In this document: positions 9,645-18,370 of the stretch, one piece after another
Position numbering within the stretch: position 1 is the stretch's first letter
How the letters are laid out: every line of letters begins with the position of its first letter
Origin: an uncultured Verrucomicrobia subdivision 3 bacterium
Lineage (GTDB): Bacteria > Verrucomicrobiota > Verrucomicrobiia > Limisphaerales > UBA11358
Length of the DNA: 44,162 nt
Direction of reading: 5' to 3'
NCBI GenBank assembly: GCA_903872345.1
Contig: CAIQKM010000160.1
Location: 1-44,162 of the forward strand
The notes under the pieces: model-generated
Databases searched by the model: none
What the model was told of the DNA's origin: nothing
Seen by the model: the letters and a program-made list of their open reading frames with translations, nothing else
Position numbers and translations under genes: made by a program

Positions 9645-10268
9645 TTATTCCACCGGTTCCGCCGAGCGGGTGCAGACTTCCACGACCAAGGCTTCGGCGG
9701 GCAGATGCCGGCCGGGCATGGCGGTGAGCAGGCGGTCTTCGCGGCGGATGGCGCGGCGGACGTTCCAGACGCCGAGCATGGTGTAGAAACCCACGGCCAC
9801 CGAGTAGGTCACAATGCCCATGCCGATGGAGATGGGCAGGATGGACCACGGCGGACTGAAGTAAATCAGGCCCAGTCCAATGCCGGCGGTGAGCAGGGTG
9901 TTGCCGGCGAGGCAGAACAAAAAAAGGCGCAACCGGGTGCCGCGGATGCGCTCCACGTACCATTTGCGATAGGAAACTTCCCCCATGGACCGCATCAGCC
10001 AGGCGAACTGGAAATTGCGGGCGGCCACCAGCACGCTGGCCGTGGCCACGACGATGGCGGACGGCGGCCAGAAGGCCAGGAAGAAAACAATGACGGCGTT
10101 CAGGAGCAAACCCCAGCCCCAGCCCAGCTTTTTGGCAATGGGGTTGCCCTCCAGCGCCAGGTTGGGCGTGGCGATCCACGTGCTGAGAAAATCCATCCCC
10201 CGGGCAAACACAAGTACCGCCAGTACGGCGAGATACCGGTGGCTGCCGAAAGAGACAGTTTCGTCCAT
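9645..10268 (-). CDS. Polytopic membrane protein of unknown function
   Basis: About 207 residues with five or six hydrophobic segments. The N-terminal part has 'FARGMDFLSTWIATPNLALEGNPIAKKLG', resembling DUF5658-type small membrane proteins in which an Asp in the first helix and an Asn-Pro turn are conserved. The ATG (10268) shares one base with the hisI stop (TGATG), so coupling is likely; a GTG one codon upstream is possible. The arrangement hisI, membrane protein, secreted protein is a clear co-directional unit, but a functional link to histidine synthesis is not evident. Confidence 0.75.
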   Translation of the reverse strand: MDETVSFGSHRYLAVLAVLVFARGMDFLSTWIATPNLALEGNPIAKKLGWGWGLLLNAVIVFFLAFWPPSAIVVATASVLVAARNFQFAWLMRSMGEVSYRKWYVERIRGTRLRLFLFCLAGNTLLTAGIGLGLIYFSPPWSILPISIGMGIVTYSVAVGFYTMLGVWNVRRAIRREDRLLTAMPGRHLPAEALVVEVCTRSAEPVE

Positions 10269-10660
10269 CACTTCTTCTTGCCGTAAATTTGCTCCGGCGT
10301 CAACAACTGTGCTTCGGTAATTTTAAAGGTCTCGCCTTGCCCCTCGATGGACCGGAAGAAACAGGACTTGTAACCCTCATGGCAGGCGGGGCCGTTTTGC
10401 TCGACCTGGATGAGCAGGGTGTCGCCGTCGCAATCGAAAGAAATTTCCTTCACGGTCTGGGTATTGCCGCTTTCCTCGCCTTTCATCCAGTATTTCTGGC
10501 GGGAACGGCTCCAAAAGTGGGTTTTGCCGGTGGCGATGGTGCTTTCGAGAGAGGCGCGGTTCATCCACGCCATCATGACGACGCGGCCGGTCTTCTGTTC
10601 CTGGATGATGGCGGGGATGAGCCCGCTGGCATCAAACTTCAGTTTGTCGTAGAAACTCAT
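10268..10660 (-). CDS. hisI: Phosphoribosyl-AMP cyclohydrolase
   Basis: HisI opens the adenine ring of phosphoribosyl-AMP, the third step of histidine synthesis. The 130-residue length fits the stand-alone enzyme without the HisE domain. Motifs are 'VVMMAWMNRASLEST', 'THFWSRSRQKYWMKGEESGNTQ' (shown in part), 'DCDGDTLLIQVEQ' and 'GPACHEGYKSCFFR'; the Asp cluster and the Cys/His residues bind magnesium and zinc. No other his genes are present. It is the first gene of a three-gene minus-strand unit. Confidence 0.96.
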   Translation of the reverse strand: MSFYDKLKFDASGLIPAIIQEQKTGRVVMMAWMNRASLESTIATGKTHFWSRSRQKYWMKGEESGNTQTVKEISFDCDGDTLLIQVEQNGPACHEGYKSCFFRSIEGQGETFKITEAQLLTPEQIYGKKK

Positions 10661-11177
10661 AGTCCAATGATTTCACCATAAATGGCCGTGGTCAAAAAGC
10701 TGATTTTTGCGAAAAGCCGCGCAGTTTTTGGTGTGTGGCTGGCAACGGGAGGCGACTACGAAGGCTCCATGCTGAAGGCCAAAGGCTGAATTTGCCTGAG
10801 AAGTAGGAGCCTCTTACGTCCTTTTCATTTTACCCACATCTTTTTGCTGTTTGTTTAATGCTGCCACATATTTCCGTCAGCTTTCGTGAATCCAACGTAA
10901 GCCCCAGCGGGGCGGCATGATAATAGCCCGGGGCAAGGGCGCGAGAGCGACCGCCGCCCCGGGTTGGCGCGCCCCATGATTCTCCCTTCCCCCATCGGAT
11001 GGGGGAAGGTGGCCGGAGGCCGGATGGGGGTGCCCTGTCACCATCTGATTTTTAATCCACTAACAACCGCATCTTGGAAATCATTGTGATTAATGTGTTG
11101 TTCCCATCATCGCTTATCCAACTCCAAAAAATGTGGGTAATGACAAGCCTTACGTCGGCTGCTACTTGAAAGGTTTG
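10661..11177. other. Gene-free interval with palindromic repeats
   Basis: No convincing gene was seen in this interval of about 0.5 kb. It holds a GC-rich palindromic block near 10905-10975 ('GCCCCAGCGGGGCGGC' and its partner) and a perfect 11-bp stem 'CCTTCCCCCAT' / 'ATGGGGGAAGG' at 10985-11009. Near 11147-11168 is the motif 'GCCTTACGTCGGCTGC', which recurs in the hairpin at 18282-18351. The interval separates the divergent hisI start from the convergent-side end of the transglycosylase gene. Confidence 0.6.
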
Positions 11178-12122
11178 CTACAGGTTGGGAAGTTTCAGCG
11201 TGGCCAATTCGAGACCTTCGCGGTGTTGGAGGGTGGCGGCAACTTTGGGGACGTAAAGCTGGGTTTCCGCCGGCAGATGGGGCGCGATGCGCTCGAAATT
11301 GGTGGTGTGATAGCGGTCGAGGAGCCTTTTGACGTTGCCGGCCCCGGCATTGTAGGCGGCCACCACAAGTCGCCAGTCGCCGAATTGGGCATAGAGCTGG
11401 TGCAGGTAGCGGGCGGCGGCGCGGGCGGCCGGGTCGGTCTGCTTGCGCTGGTCGCGGGGCCAGAGGCTGAGGCCGTATTGCTTTGCGGTGGCGGGCATCA
11501 GTTGAAACATGCCCACCGCCCCGGCCGGGCTGCGGGCCCGGCGGTCAAAGCCGGATTCCACTTCCGCCAGCCAGACGAGGGCAGGGGGTACGTGTTCGCT
11601 GGCAAAAATCTTTTTCAGCCCCGGAACAACTTCGGCGGCACCTTTGGGCCACGGGCGCGGGGCGACCTTCTGAATCCAAATTGTTTGCTCGGCCTGATAG
11701 GTGGGATTGGGCCGGACGGGCGCGGGTTTGCCGGGCTCCGGTTGGGGCGGCGGCGGAGCGTTGGTGGCCAGTTGATCGGCGACGTCAAAGTAATCCAGCC
11801 GTTCCCGCAACCACGCGGCGTAGGGCTGGGTTTCTTCGTGCGCTTCGAGCAGGGGCAGAATGGCGGTGGCGGTCTCCTTCAACTGGCCGAGGTCGAGCAC
11901 CTGATCCCCTTGCAAGTAAGCCTGAAACTGGTTGAGAAAATCCTGCACCTTGGTCTGGTCCACATCGGACAACGCGCGGAGGACATCATCATCCAGATTG
12001 TTGGTGGCCCATTGCTGGGCCGCGTCCATGACGTCGGACAGGTCGAGTTCAGTATCCTGGGTCTGGGCGGGGGCCAGGCAGCCCGCGACCAGCAGAATGG
12101 CCAGGGTTAACGGAACTTTCAT
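11178..12122 (-). CDS. Lipoprotein lytic transglycosylase (SLT domain)
   Basis: A 314-residue protein that cleaves the MurNAc-GlcNAc linkage of peptidoglycan, forming 1,6-anhydroMurNAc. Residues 1-15 are a lipoprotein signal with lipobox 'LVAGC', so it is probably membrane-anchored. Residues ~20-160 are a helical region with a proline-rich linker (PPPPQPEPGKPAP). The SLT domain follows, with catalytic Glu in 'LAEVESGFD', 'SPAGAVGMFQLMPATA', 'DPAARAAARYL' and 'VVAAYNAGAGNV', the standard family motifs (MltD/Slt70 type). No LysM repeats are present. It is divergent from the hemX-like gene with ~300 bases between them. Confidence 0.94.
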   Translation of the reverse strand: MKVPLTLAILLVAGCLAPAQTQDTELDLSDVMDAAQQWATNNLDDDVLRALSDVDQTKVQDFLNQFQAYLQGDQVLDLGQLKETATAILPLLEAHEETQPYAAWLRERLDYFDVADQLATNAPPPPQPEPGKPAPVRPNPTYQAEQTIWIQKVAPRPWPKGAAEVVPGLKKIFASEHVPPALVWLAEVESGFDRRARSPAGAVGMFQLMPATAKQYGLSLWPRDQRKQTDPAARAAARYLHQLYAQFGDWRLVVAAYNAGAGNVKRLLDRYHTTNFERIAPHLPAETQLYVPKVAATLQHREGLELATLKLPNL

Positions 12123-12426
12123 GGCGGCAACTTACGGCATTGGCGCGGAATTTCCAATTTTCAATTGCCAATGGTTAATCGGGGAGGCGACGGCTCGTCG
12201 CCTCGCCGGATCGCGGCTGTCCCAGCGGCAGCGCACCGCCAGACCGAGCCGCGTTGAACTTTTCACGCCCCCGCCGTTCCGCCAACACGGTGCGCGCAAA
12301 CTTCGCCGCTGCCTGGCTTCACCACGTGCTGCGGCTGAGACAGCCGCGCTCCGCCAGATGGTATCCGCCCCTCTCCGCCCCGCGCTTGAAGCTTGCGCCG
12401 GCGGGTTCCGCGTTTAACTTGTTGGC
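12123..12426. other. Intergenic region with inverted repeats upstream of hemX-like gene
   Basis: About 300 bases without a supported gene. It contains a perfect hairpin 'GAGGCGACG' / 'CGTCGCCTC' near 12184-12204. It also has an imperfect long inverted arrangement of 'CGGCTGTCCCAGC' (12227-12239) and 'GCTGCGGCTGAGACAGCC' (12330-12347). The motif 'CGCGCTCCGCCAGAT' at its end recurs at about 25365-25382, so this is another dispersed repeat. Divergent promoters must lie here but none is clear. Confidence 0.5.
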
Positions 12427-13248
12427 GTGAACTGGTTCATTGACCGCCATCTGTTTTCCCTCGCGCTGCTGTTTTATGCGGCGGGGACGTTGCATGCGGT
12501 GTTTCTCTGGCGGAAAGGTTTCCGGCGGGACAACCGCGTGAATTACTTTCTGCTGCTCGCGGGCTTCGCCCTGCACTTCGCCGCGCTGATCCAGCGGGGA
12601 CTGTCGCTAAAATCGTGTCCGGTGAACAATCTCTACGAAGCGACGACCTTCTTGCTCTGGGCGCTGGCGCTGGCGTGCTTGGTGATCAGCCTGCTGCCCC
12701 GCCTGAAATTCATCAGCGCCTTTGCCGCGCCGGTACTGTTCGGGGTGGGCGTGTTTGCGCTGATGCCGTCACTGGACCCGCCGCATGGCGCGAAGCCGGA
12801 TTTTTCCAACGGCCTGACCAATATCCACGCGACGTCCATTCTGCTGGCGTATGGCTCGTTTGGGTTGGCGGCGGTGGCCTCGGGCATGTTTCTGCTGCAA
12901 CGTCGTAATCTGAAAGAGCACAAGACGAGCGCCGTGCTGTCGGTGTTTCCCTCCATCCAGCGGCTGGAGATGACGGCGAAGCGCTTGGTGCTGGCCGGCT
13001 TCATTCTCTTCACGGTGGGGCTGGCGCTGGGACCGCACCTGCCGCATTCGGATGTGCGCAGTTTCTTTTCGGATGAAAAGGTGGTGTGGTCCTGCCTGTT
13101 CTGGCTGGCGTATCTGGAATTGCAGGTGGCGCACCGGTTCTTCGGCCGGTCGAGCCGCAACTTCGCCATTGGTGCAATCGCCGCCTTCGTGCTGCTGCTG
13201 CTGACCTTCTGGATCACCAACCTCCATTCGCCGCTGCATCACCAGTAA
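12427..13248 (+). CDS. CcsA/HemX-like cytochrome c assembly membrane protein
   Basis: A 273-residue polytopic protein with about eight hydrophobic segments. The central 'IHATSILLAYGSFGLAAVAS' and the C-terminal 'DEKVVWSCLFWLAYLELQVAHRF' align with the CcsA/HemX domain. The tryptophan-rich haem-handling WWxWD motif of true CcsA/CcmC is not seen, so HemX-like is the better call. In Bacillus, HemX lies beside hemA and affects glutamyl-tRNA reductase levels; here hemA is the next gene, 155 bases downstream, supporting this. The start is GTG at 12427; the frame has no earlier start that fits. Confidence 0.85.
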   Translation: MNWFIDRHLFSLALLFYAAGTLHAVFLWRKGFRRDNRVNYFLLLAGFALHFAALIQRGLSLKSCPVNNLYEATTFLLWALALACLVISLLPRLKFISAFAAPVLFGVGVFALMPSLDPPHGAKPDFSNGLTNIHATSILLAYGSFGLAAVASGMFLLQRRNLKEHKTSAVLSVFPSIQRLEMTAKRLVLAGFILFTVGLALGPHLPHSDVRSFFSDEKVVWSCLFWLAYLELQVAHRFFGRSSRNFAIGAIAAFVLLLLTFWITNLHSPLHHQ

Positions 13249-13271
13249 GCGCCGGGATGGCGGACATATTT

Positions 13272-13392
13272 TTTACCACGGATAAACACGGATGCACACG
13301 GATAAAGACAACCGGATCATGAACACCAAAACGGATGGCACGGATTATTTCCCCTGCTTATCCGTGATTATTCGTGTCCATCCGTGGTTAAA
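13272..13392. repeat. Long imperfect palindrome E1 (TTTACC...GGTTAAA)
   Basis: Left arm 13272-13307 and right arm 13357-13392 are inverted copies built of ~10-bp units (CCACGGATA, ACACGGATG). They are separated by ~50 bases. The element fills most of the space between the hemX-like gene and hemA and ends 11 bases before the hemA ATG. It belongs to the same style of element as 14441-14582, 22201-22325 and 22779-22896. Confidence 0.85.
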
Positions 13393-13403
13393 GACCCCTT
13401 GAA

Positions 13404-14444
13404 ATGAGCTTTGTTGTTGTTGGACTGAGTCACCGCACCTCGCCAGTGGAACTGCGCGAGCGGTTCGCCTTTGCCGGGGAGAAGATTCCCGCAGCGTTGC
13501 AGGCGTTGCGGGATTCCGGGGTGGCCACGGAGGCGGCGATTCTTTCCACCTGCAACCGGGTGGAGGTTTATGTGGCCACGACCCTGCCGGCGGAAACGGC
13601 GTTCGCCGAGCTTAAAAAATTTCTCATTGCTCACCATGCCTTCACCGGTGAACTGGGGGATGAATTGTACCAGTTGGCCGAGCCGGTGAGCCTGCACCAT
13701 CTTTTTAAAGTGGCCAGCGGACTGGATTCCATGGTGATTGGCGAGACGGAGATTTTCGGGCAACTCAAGCAGGCGTACGACTTGGCCTTTACGCACAAGC
13801 ACACCGGCGCGCGGCTGAACAAGGCCTTCCAGCGGGCGTTCAACGTGGCGAAACAGATTCGCACGGAAACGAACATCCAGCGCGGCAGCGTCTCCGTGAT
13901 GTCGGCGGCGGTGGAACTGGCGGAGAAGATTTTCAATTCGCTGGCCCCGCACGAAGTGCTGGTGATCGGCGCGGGCGAGACGAGCGAGAAAACAGCGCGG
14001 GCGCTGCTCTCGCGCGGCGCGCGCGGCGTGGTGGTCACGAACCGTTCGCCCGAGCGGGCCGTGGCGCTGGCCGCGGAACTGGGCGGCCGCGCCGTGCCGT
14101 TTGACCAATGGCCCGTGGAACTGGAAAAAATCGACATCGCCATCAGCAGCACCGCCGCGCCGCATCATCTCATTGACCGCAAGACGCTGGAGCCGTTGAT
14201 GCGCAAGCGCCGGCACCGGCCGCTGCTGCTCATAGACATCGCCGTCCCGCGCGATATAGACCCCGCCGTGAACGGGCTGGACAACGTGTATCTCTACAAC
14301 GTGGACGATTTGCAAAGCATCGCCGCCGATTATTTGAAACTCCGCCAGGAAGAAGTGGCGCGCTGCGAAAAAATCATCGCGGAGAAAGTCGCGGCCTTGC
14401 TGGAGGCGAACGTGCGGGCGAAGCTGGCGGGGCATGGGGATTAA
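13404..14444 (+). CDS. hemA: Glutamyl-tRNA reductase
   Basis: HemA reduces glutamyl-tRNA(Glu) to glutamate-1-semialdehyde with NADPH, the first committed step of the C5 haem pathway. The 346-residue protein shows 'GLSHRTSPVELRERF' near the start, the catalytic cysteine in 'ILSTCNRVEVY' near residue 50, 'GLDSMVIGETEIFGQLKQAY', 'RGSVSVMSAAVELA', the nucleotide-binding 'VLVIGAGETSEKTA' and 'LLLIDIAVPRDIDP'. It is shorter than many homologues (~420) because the C-terminal dimerisation domain is short. The stop codon TAA is part of palindrome E2. The hemX-like gene is upstream; hemC is in the same window but 21 kb away. Confidence 0.96.
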   Translation: MSFVVVGLSHRTSPVELRERFAFAGEKIPAALQALRDSGVATEAAILSTCNRVEVYVATTLPAETAFAELKKFLIAHHAFTGELGDELYQLAEPVSLHHLFKVASGLDSMVIGETEIFGQLKQAYDLAFTHKHTGARLNKAFQRAFNVAKQIRTETNIQRGSVSVMSAAVELAEKIFNSLAPHEVLVIGAGETSEKTARALLSRGARGVVVTNRSPERAVALAAELGGRAVPFDQWPVELEKIDIAISSTAAPHHLIDRKTLEPLMRKRRHRPLLLIDIAVPRDIDPAVNGLDNVYLYNVDDLQSIAADYLKLRQEEVARCEKIIAEKVAALLEANVRAKLAGHGD

Positions 14445-14582
14445 CGCCGAGACGCCGAGGACGCGGAGCAACGCGGAGAGAATTTCGTTGAGGTTGATCG
14501 TATTGCATATCTGCAGATCTTCGGCCTTGATATTTATTCGTCCCTCTCAGCGTCACTTTGCGCCCTTGGCGTCTCGGCGTTA
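14441..14582. repeat. Long imperfect palindrome E2 (TTAACGCC...GGCGTTAA)
   Basis: The left arm is 14441-14482 and the right arm 14541-14582; both ends read TTAACGCCGAGACGCC inward. About 58 bases lie between the arms. The left TTAA supplies the hemA stop codon (14442-14444). The arms contain imperfect ~10-bp repeats of GACGCGGAG type. It could form a long cruciform or RNA hairpin. Confidence 0.88.
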
Positions 14583-14655
14583 ATCCCGTCCCCCGTCGCA
14601 AGAACCCGAAAATTTCCTTTGAACCTTGCGCGGCAAAAGGCCAAATTGCTGCCGC

Positions 14656-16914
14656 ATGGCATATTCATGGAAATTCTTTCGCGCGGGCGGCTTTGACCAA
14701 GTCAAACTGGAAACCGGCGCCGACCTCGCCAATCTGGATCAACTCGACCAGAAACTCTGGGTGGCGCTTGCCTGTCCCACACGCGGGCTGGAGTTTGACA
14801 GTCGCACGCTGGATCTCATTGACACTGATAAAGATGGCCGCGTGCGCGCGCCGGAAATTATCGCCGCCGCCAAGTGGATCACCGGTCTGCTCAAGACCCC
14901 CGACGAACTCCTGAAAGGCGCCGCCTCGCTGCCGCTCGATGCCATCAATGACGCCACGCCCGAGGGGAAGCAGATTCTGTCCTCCGCCCGCGAAATTCTC
15001 CGGAATCTGGGCAAGGCGGATGCCAAAGCCATTGATCTGGAAGATACTGCCGATACGGCCAAGATTTTTGCCGCCACCAATTTCAATGGCGACGGCATTA
15101 TTCCCGCCGACGCCGCCGACAGCGAAGCCACCCGCGCGGTGATTGCCGAGATCATTGCCATCTATGGCGCGGACAAGGATCGCAGCGGCAAGGACGGGAT
15201 CAACCAGACCAAGGCCGACGCGTTTTTTGCCGAGGCGCAGGCCTATGCCGACTGGTGGAAACAGGCGTTGGCCGACCAGACGATTTTACCGCTCGGCGAA
15301 GCCACGGCCGCCGCCGCCGCCGCCGTGAAAGCGGTGCGCAGCAAGGTGGATGACTTCTTTGCGCGCTGCCAGCTCGCCGCGTTTGATGCGCGCTCCATTC
15401 CCGCGCTGAATCGCGAGGAGAAGGAATATTTCGTGATGACGGTCAAGGAACTGCACCTGGCGTCCGAGGAAATTGTCACGCTGCCGCTGGCGCAAATTGC
15501 GCCCGGCAAGGCGCTGCCGCTCACCGAGGGTTTGAATCCCGCCTGGGCCGCCGCGCTGGCCACGCTGCAAACGGCCGCCATCCAGCCGCTGTTGGGTGCG
15601 CGCACCGTCTTGACGGAGGCGGACTGGAACACCATCAAAGCCCGGCTCGCGCCCTTTGAAACGTGGTCCACCAGCAAGGTGGGCGTAAAAGTGGAAAGTC
15701 TGGGCCTGCCGCGCCTCCATGAAATTCTGGCGAGCCCGGCCAAGGTTGAAATTGATGCCTTGATCGCGAAGGACAAGGCGCTGGAGCCGGAAGCGAATGC
15801 GATTGCCGTGGTGGAAAAACTGATCCGCTTCAACCGCGATCTGTACACGCTGGCCACGAACTTTGTTAATTTCAAAAATTTCTACAGCCGCACCACCCCG
15901 GCAATTTTCCAGGCCGGCCGGCTGTATCTGGACCAGCGCAGTTGCGACCTGTGCCTCACCGTCGAGGATGCCAGCCGCCACGCCGTGATGGCGGGATTGG
16001 CGGGCGCGTACCTGGCCTACTGCGATTGCGTGCGCAAAAGCACGGGCGAAAAGCTCAGCATCGTGGCGATTTTCTCGCAAGGCGACGACGACAATCTGAT
16101 GACCGGCCGCAACGGCGTTTTCTACGACCGCAAAGGCAACGATTACGACGCCACGATCACGAAGATATTGGCCAGTCCCATCAGCCTGCGGCAGGCCTTC
16201 TGGTCGCCGTACAAGAAGCTGGTGCGCATGGTTGAGGAACAGATCGCCAAGCGCGCCGCTGCGGCGGATGACGATGTCAGCGCCAATCTCGCCGCCACCG
16301 CCAGTGCCACCGCCGGGGCGCCGGCACCGGTCAAAAAATCGGCGTTTGACCCCAGCGTCATCGCATTGATCAGCGTGGCCTTGGGCAGTATTTCCGCCGC
16401 GTTTGCGTCGGTATTGGTCTATCTTGGCAAATTTGAATCCTGGCAAATCCCGTTTGTGTTCGGCGGCATCATGCTGGCGGTTTCCGGACCTTCCCTGATC
16501 CTGGCTTTCATCAAACTGCGGAAACGCAACCTGGGTCCCATTCTGGATGCGAACGGCTGGGCGGTGAATGCCAAGGCCAAGATCAACGTACCGTTCGGCA
16601 CCAGCCTGACGGGCATCGCGAAGCTGCCGCCAGGCGCGACGATTGACCTCAGCGACCGCTACGCCGAGAAATCCGCCGCGTGGCCCAAGTTTGTGGTGGT
16701 GGCGTTCTTCGTCTGGTGGATTTATGCCTTCCTGAATGACAGCGAAGGCCGCCTGTATCGCTGGTCGGATGGAGCCTACGGCAAGCCGCCCGTGGAAGTG
16801 CAAAAATTGCTCGACGAAGAGAAGGCCAAAGGCCGCACGGCGGCGAATGAAAAAGCCGCTCAAGACAAGTTGCTCCAGCAAAGCACTACCAACGGTGCCG
16901 CCGCCGGCAAATAA
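14656..16914 (+). CDS. EF-hand-containing membrane protein of unknown function
   Basis: A 752-residue protein. A canonical EF-hand loop 'DTDKDGRVRAPE' (D1, D3, D5, G6, E12) is at residues ~56-67. A second, weaker loop 'NFNGDGIIPADA' follows at ~140 and a calcium-site-like 'DKDRSGKDG' at ~175. The middle (~200-540) is helical and of no recognised family. Three hydrophobic segments lie at ~562-590, 595-620 and 675-695, and the last ~60 residues are charged and Ala/Lys-rich. No signal peptide is present. Start ATG 14656 (MAYSWKFF); a TTG at 14626 is less likely. It is two bases from nth, so they share a transcript. Its role is unknown; calcium binding is inference from the loops. Confidence 0.82.
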   Translation: MAYSWKFFRAGGFDQVKLETGADLANLDQLDQKLWVALACPTRGLEFDSRTLDLIDTDKDGRVRAPEIIAAAKWITGLLKTPDELLKGAASLPLDAINDATPEGKQILSSAREILRNLGKADAKAIDLEDTADTAKIFAATNFNGDGIIPADAADSEATRAVIAEIIAIYGADKDRSGKDGINQTKADAFFAEAQAYADWWKQALADQTILPLGEATAAAAAAVKAVRSKVDDFFARCQLAAFDARSIPALNREEKEYFVMTVKELHLASEEIVTLPLAQIAPGKALPLTEGLNPAWAAALATLQTAAIQPLLGARTVLTEADWNTIKARLAPFETWSTSKVGVKVESLGLPRLHEILASPAKVEIDALIAKDKALEPEANAIAVVEKLIRFNRDLYTLATNFVNFKNFYSRTTPAIFQAGRLYLDQRSCDLCLTVEDASRHAVMAGLAGAYLAYCDCVRKSTGEKLSIVAIFSQGDDDNLMTGRNGVFYDRKGNDYDATITKILASPISLRQAFWSPYKKLVRMVEEQIAKRAAAADDDVSANLAATASATAGAPAPVKKSAFDPSVIALISVALGSISAAFASVLVYLGKFESWQIPFVFGGIMLAVSGPSLILAFIKLRKRNLGPILDANGWAVNAKAKINVPFGTSLTGIAKLPPGATIDLSDRYAEKSAAWPKFVVVAFFVWWIYAFLNDSEGRLYRWSDGAYGKPPVEVQKLLDEEKAKGRTAANEKAAQDKLLQQSTTNGAAAGK

Positions 16915-16916
16915 TC

Positions 16917-17570
16917 ATGCCCCGCGAAAGTCAGGCGGCCAAAGCGGAGCGCACGGCCAAGATCATTGCCGTGCTGGACCGCACCTATCCCGGCGCGCAT
17001 TGCGAACTGAATTTTCGCAATCCGCTGGAACTGCTGGTGGCCACGATTCTCTCGGCGCAATGCACCGACAAGCGGGTGAACCTGGTAACGGCGGAGTTGT
17101 TCAAAAAATACCGCAATGCCAAGGATTTTGCCGATGCGCCGCTCGCTGACCTTGAAGCGGCGGTCAAATCCACCGGATTTTATCGCAACAAGGCGAAGAA
17201 CATCCAAGCCTGCTGCCAGATGCTGGTGGAACGGTTCAATGGTGAAGTGCCGCGCACCATGGACGAACTTACGCCCCTCGCCGGGGTCGGCCGCAAGACC
17301 GCGAATGTGGTGCTGGGCAATGCGTTTGGCATCAACGCGGGCGTGGTGGTGGACACCCACGTAACCCGGCTCGGCAACCGTTTGGGGCTGGTGAAGGGCA
17401 CGGATGCCGTAAAGATCGAGCAGGAGTTGATCAAGCTAGTGCCGCAGCCGCAGTGGATGCTTTTCAGCCACTGGCTCATCTGGCATGGCCGCCGCCGTTG
17501 CGATGCGCGCAAGCCGGCTTGCGCCGATTGCGAAATCAGGGAACTGTGTCCGCAGTTGGGGGTAAAATGA
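16917..17570 (+). CDS. nth: Endonuclease III (DNA glycosylase/AP lyase)
   Basis: Nth removes oxidised pyrimidines and nicks the abasic site in base-excision repair. The 217-residue protein shows the helix-hairpin-helix 'LTPLAGVGRKTANVVL' with the catalytic lysine, followed by 'VVDTHVTRL' with the catalytic aspartate. The C-terminal iron-sulphur ligands are spaced Cys-X6-Cys-X2-Cys-X5-Cys (CDARKPAC, CADC, CEIRELC). 'TILSAQCTDKRVN' is also typical. Length is normal. The ATG lies two bases after the stop of the EF-hand protein gene, and the next gene starts 16 bases downstream. Confidence 0.97.
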   Translation: MPRESQAAKAERTAKIIAVLDRTYPGAHCELNFRNPLELLVATILSAQCTDKRVNLVTAELFKKYRNAKDFADAPLADLEAAVKSTGFYRNKAKNIQACCQMLVERFNGEVPRTMDELTPLAGVGRKTANVVLGNAFGINAGVVVDTHVTRLGNRLGLVKGTDAVKIEQELIKLVPQPQWMLFSHWLIWHGRRRCDARKPACADCEIRELCPQLGVK

Positions 17571-17586
17571 TCCCCGTACAATTATC

Positions 17587-18267
17587 ATGAATTTTTTTGT
17601 CCTCCCTGCTGGCATTTGTGATCCCGCGCTGAACATGGCGTGGGACGAGGCATTGCTCGTGGCCATGCCTCGGTTACAAACGCCCGTGCTGCGCTTTTAC
17701 GGCTGGACCGAGCGGGCCGCCACGTTCGGTTATTTCCAACGATATGCCGAGGTGGCGCAGCTCATTCATTTGCGTCCGCTCATCCGCCGGCCCACGGGCG
17801 GCGGCATTGTACCGCACGCGGCGGACTGGACGTACAGCGCGGCTTTCCCGCCGGGCCACGAATGGTATTTGCTCAAGGCGGAGGAAAGCTACCGTCGCAT
17901 TCACGACTGGGTGCGGCTGGCATTTGCGGAGTTGGGCGTAGTCACGGAACTCGCCCCCTGCTGCCAAAAATCATTGCCCGGGCAGTGCTTTGTGGGCCAC
18001 GAAAAATTTGACCTCCTCTGGCAGGGCAAAAAAATCGCCGGTGCCGCCCAGCGTCGGAACCTCATGGGTCTGCTCATCCAAGGCTCCGTGCAACCGCCGC
18101 CGGTGAAATTATCTCGCGCGGATTGGGAAACCGCCATGCAGACCGTCGCCGCCAAACAGTTTGGCGTGCAGTGGTCGGAATTTGTGCCGGACCCGCCGTT
18201 GCTGGCCGAGGTGGAAAAATTACGTTCGGAAAAATATTCGCAGGCGGCGTTTAATCAAAAACGCTAG
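17587..18267 (+). CDS. Lipoate-protein ligase / octanoyltransferase (LplA/LipM type)
   Basis: A 226-residue member of the BPL/LplA/LipB fold, which moves a lipoyl or octanoyl group to the lysine of a lipoyl domain. Motifs are 'NMAWDEALL', 'RRPTGGGIVPH' (substrate-binding glycines) and 'GKKIAGAAQRRN', with the conserved lysine. The sequence 'GQCFVGHEKFDL' places a cysteine where the LipM octanoyltransferases have their nucleophile, so octanoyl transfer is as likely as ligation. The C-terminal LplA accessory domain is absent, which also favours LipM. It is third in the unit after the EF-hand protein and nth. A 25-bp inverted repeat follows. Confidence 0.9.
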   Translation: MNFFVLPAGICDPALNMAWDEALLVAMPRLQTPVLRFYGWTERAATFGYFQRYAEVAQLIHLRPLIRRPTGGGIVPHAADWTYSAAFPPGHEWYLLKAEESYRRIHDWVRLAFAELGVVTELAPCCQKSLPGQCFVGHEKFDLLWQGKKIAGAAQRRNLMGLLIQGSVQPPPVKLSRADWETAMQTVAAKQFGVQWSEFVPDPPLLAEVEKLRSEKYSQAAFNQKR

Positions 18268-18281
18268 CTGATTTCGCCGTA

Positions 18282-18351
18282 GCAGCCGACGTAAGGAGGC
18301 TCAAATATTATCGAATACGTTTATTTATTTGAGCCTTCTTACGTCGGCTGC
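18282..18351. terminator. Inverted repeat between convergent genes, possible bidirectional terminator
   Basis: Arms 18282-18306 and 18327-18351 are 25 bp with one mismatch (GCAGCCGACGTAAG...GCTCAAAT and its complement) around an AT-rich 20-base loop. It sits between the convergent lipoate gene (ends 18267) and the EEP gene (ends 18371). There is no T-run right after the stem, so a repeat element is equally possible. Half of the arm recurs near 11147-11168. Confidence 0.6.
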
Positions 18352-18370
18352 CACCTCTTCAACGGGTCAA

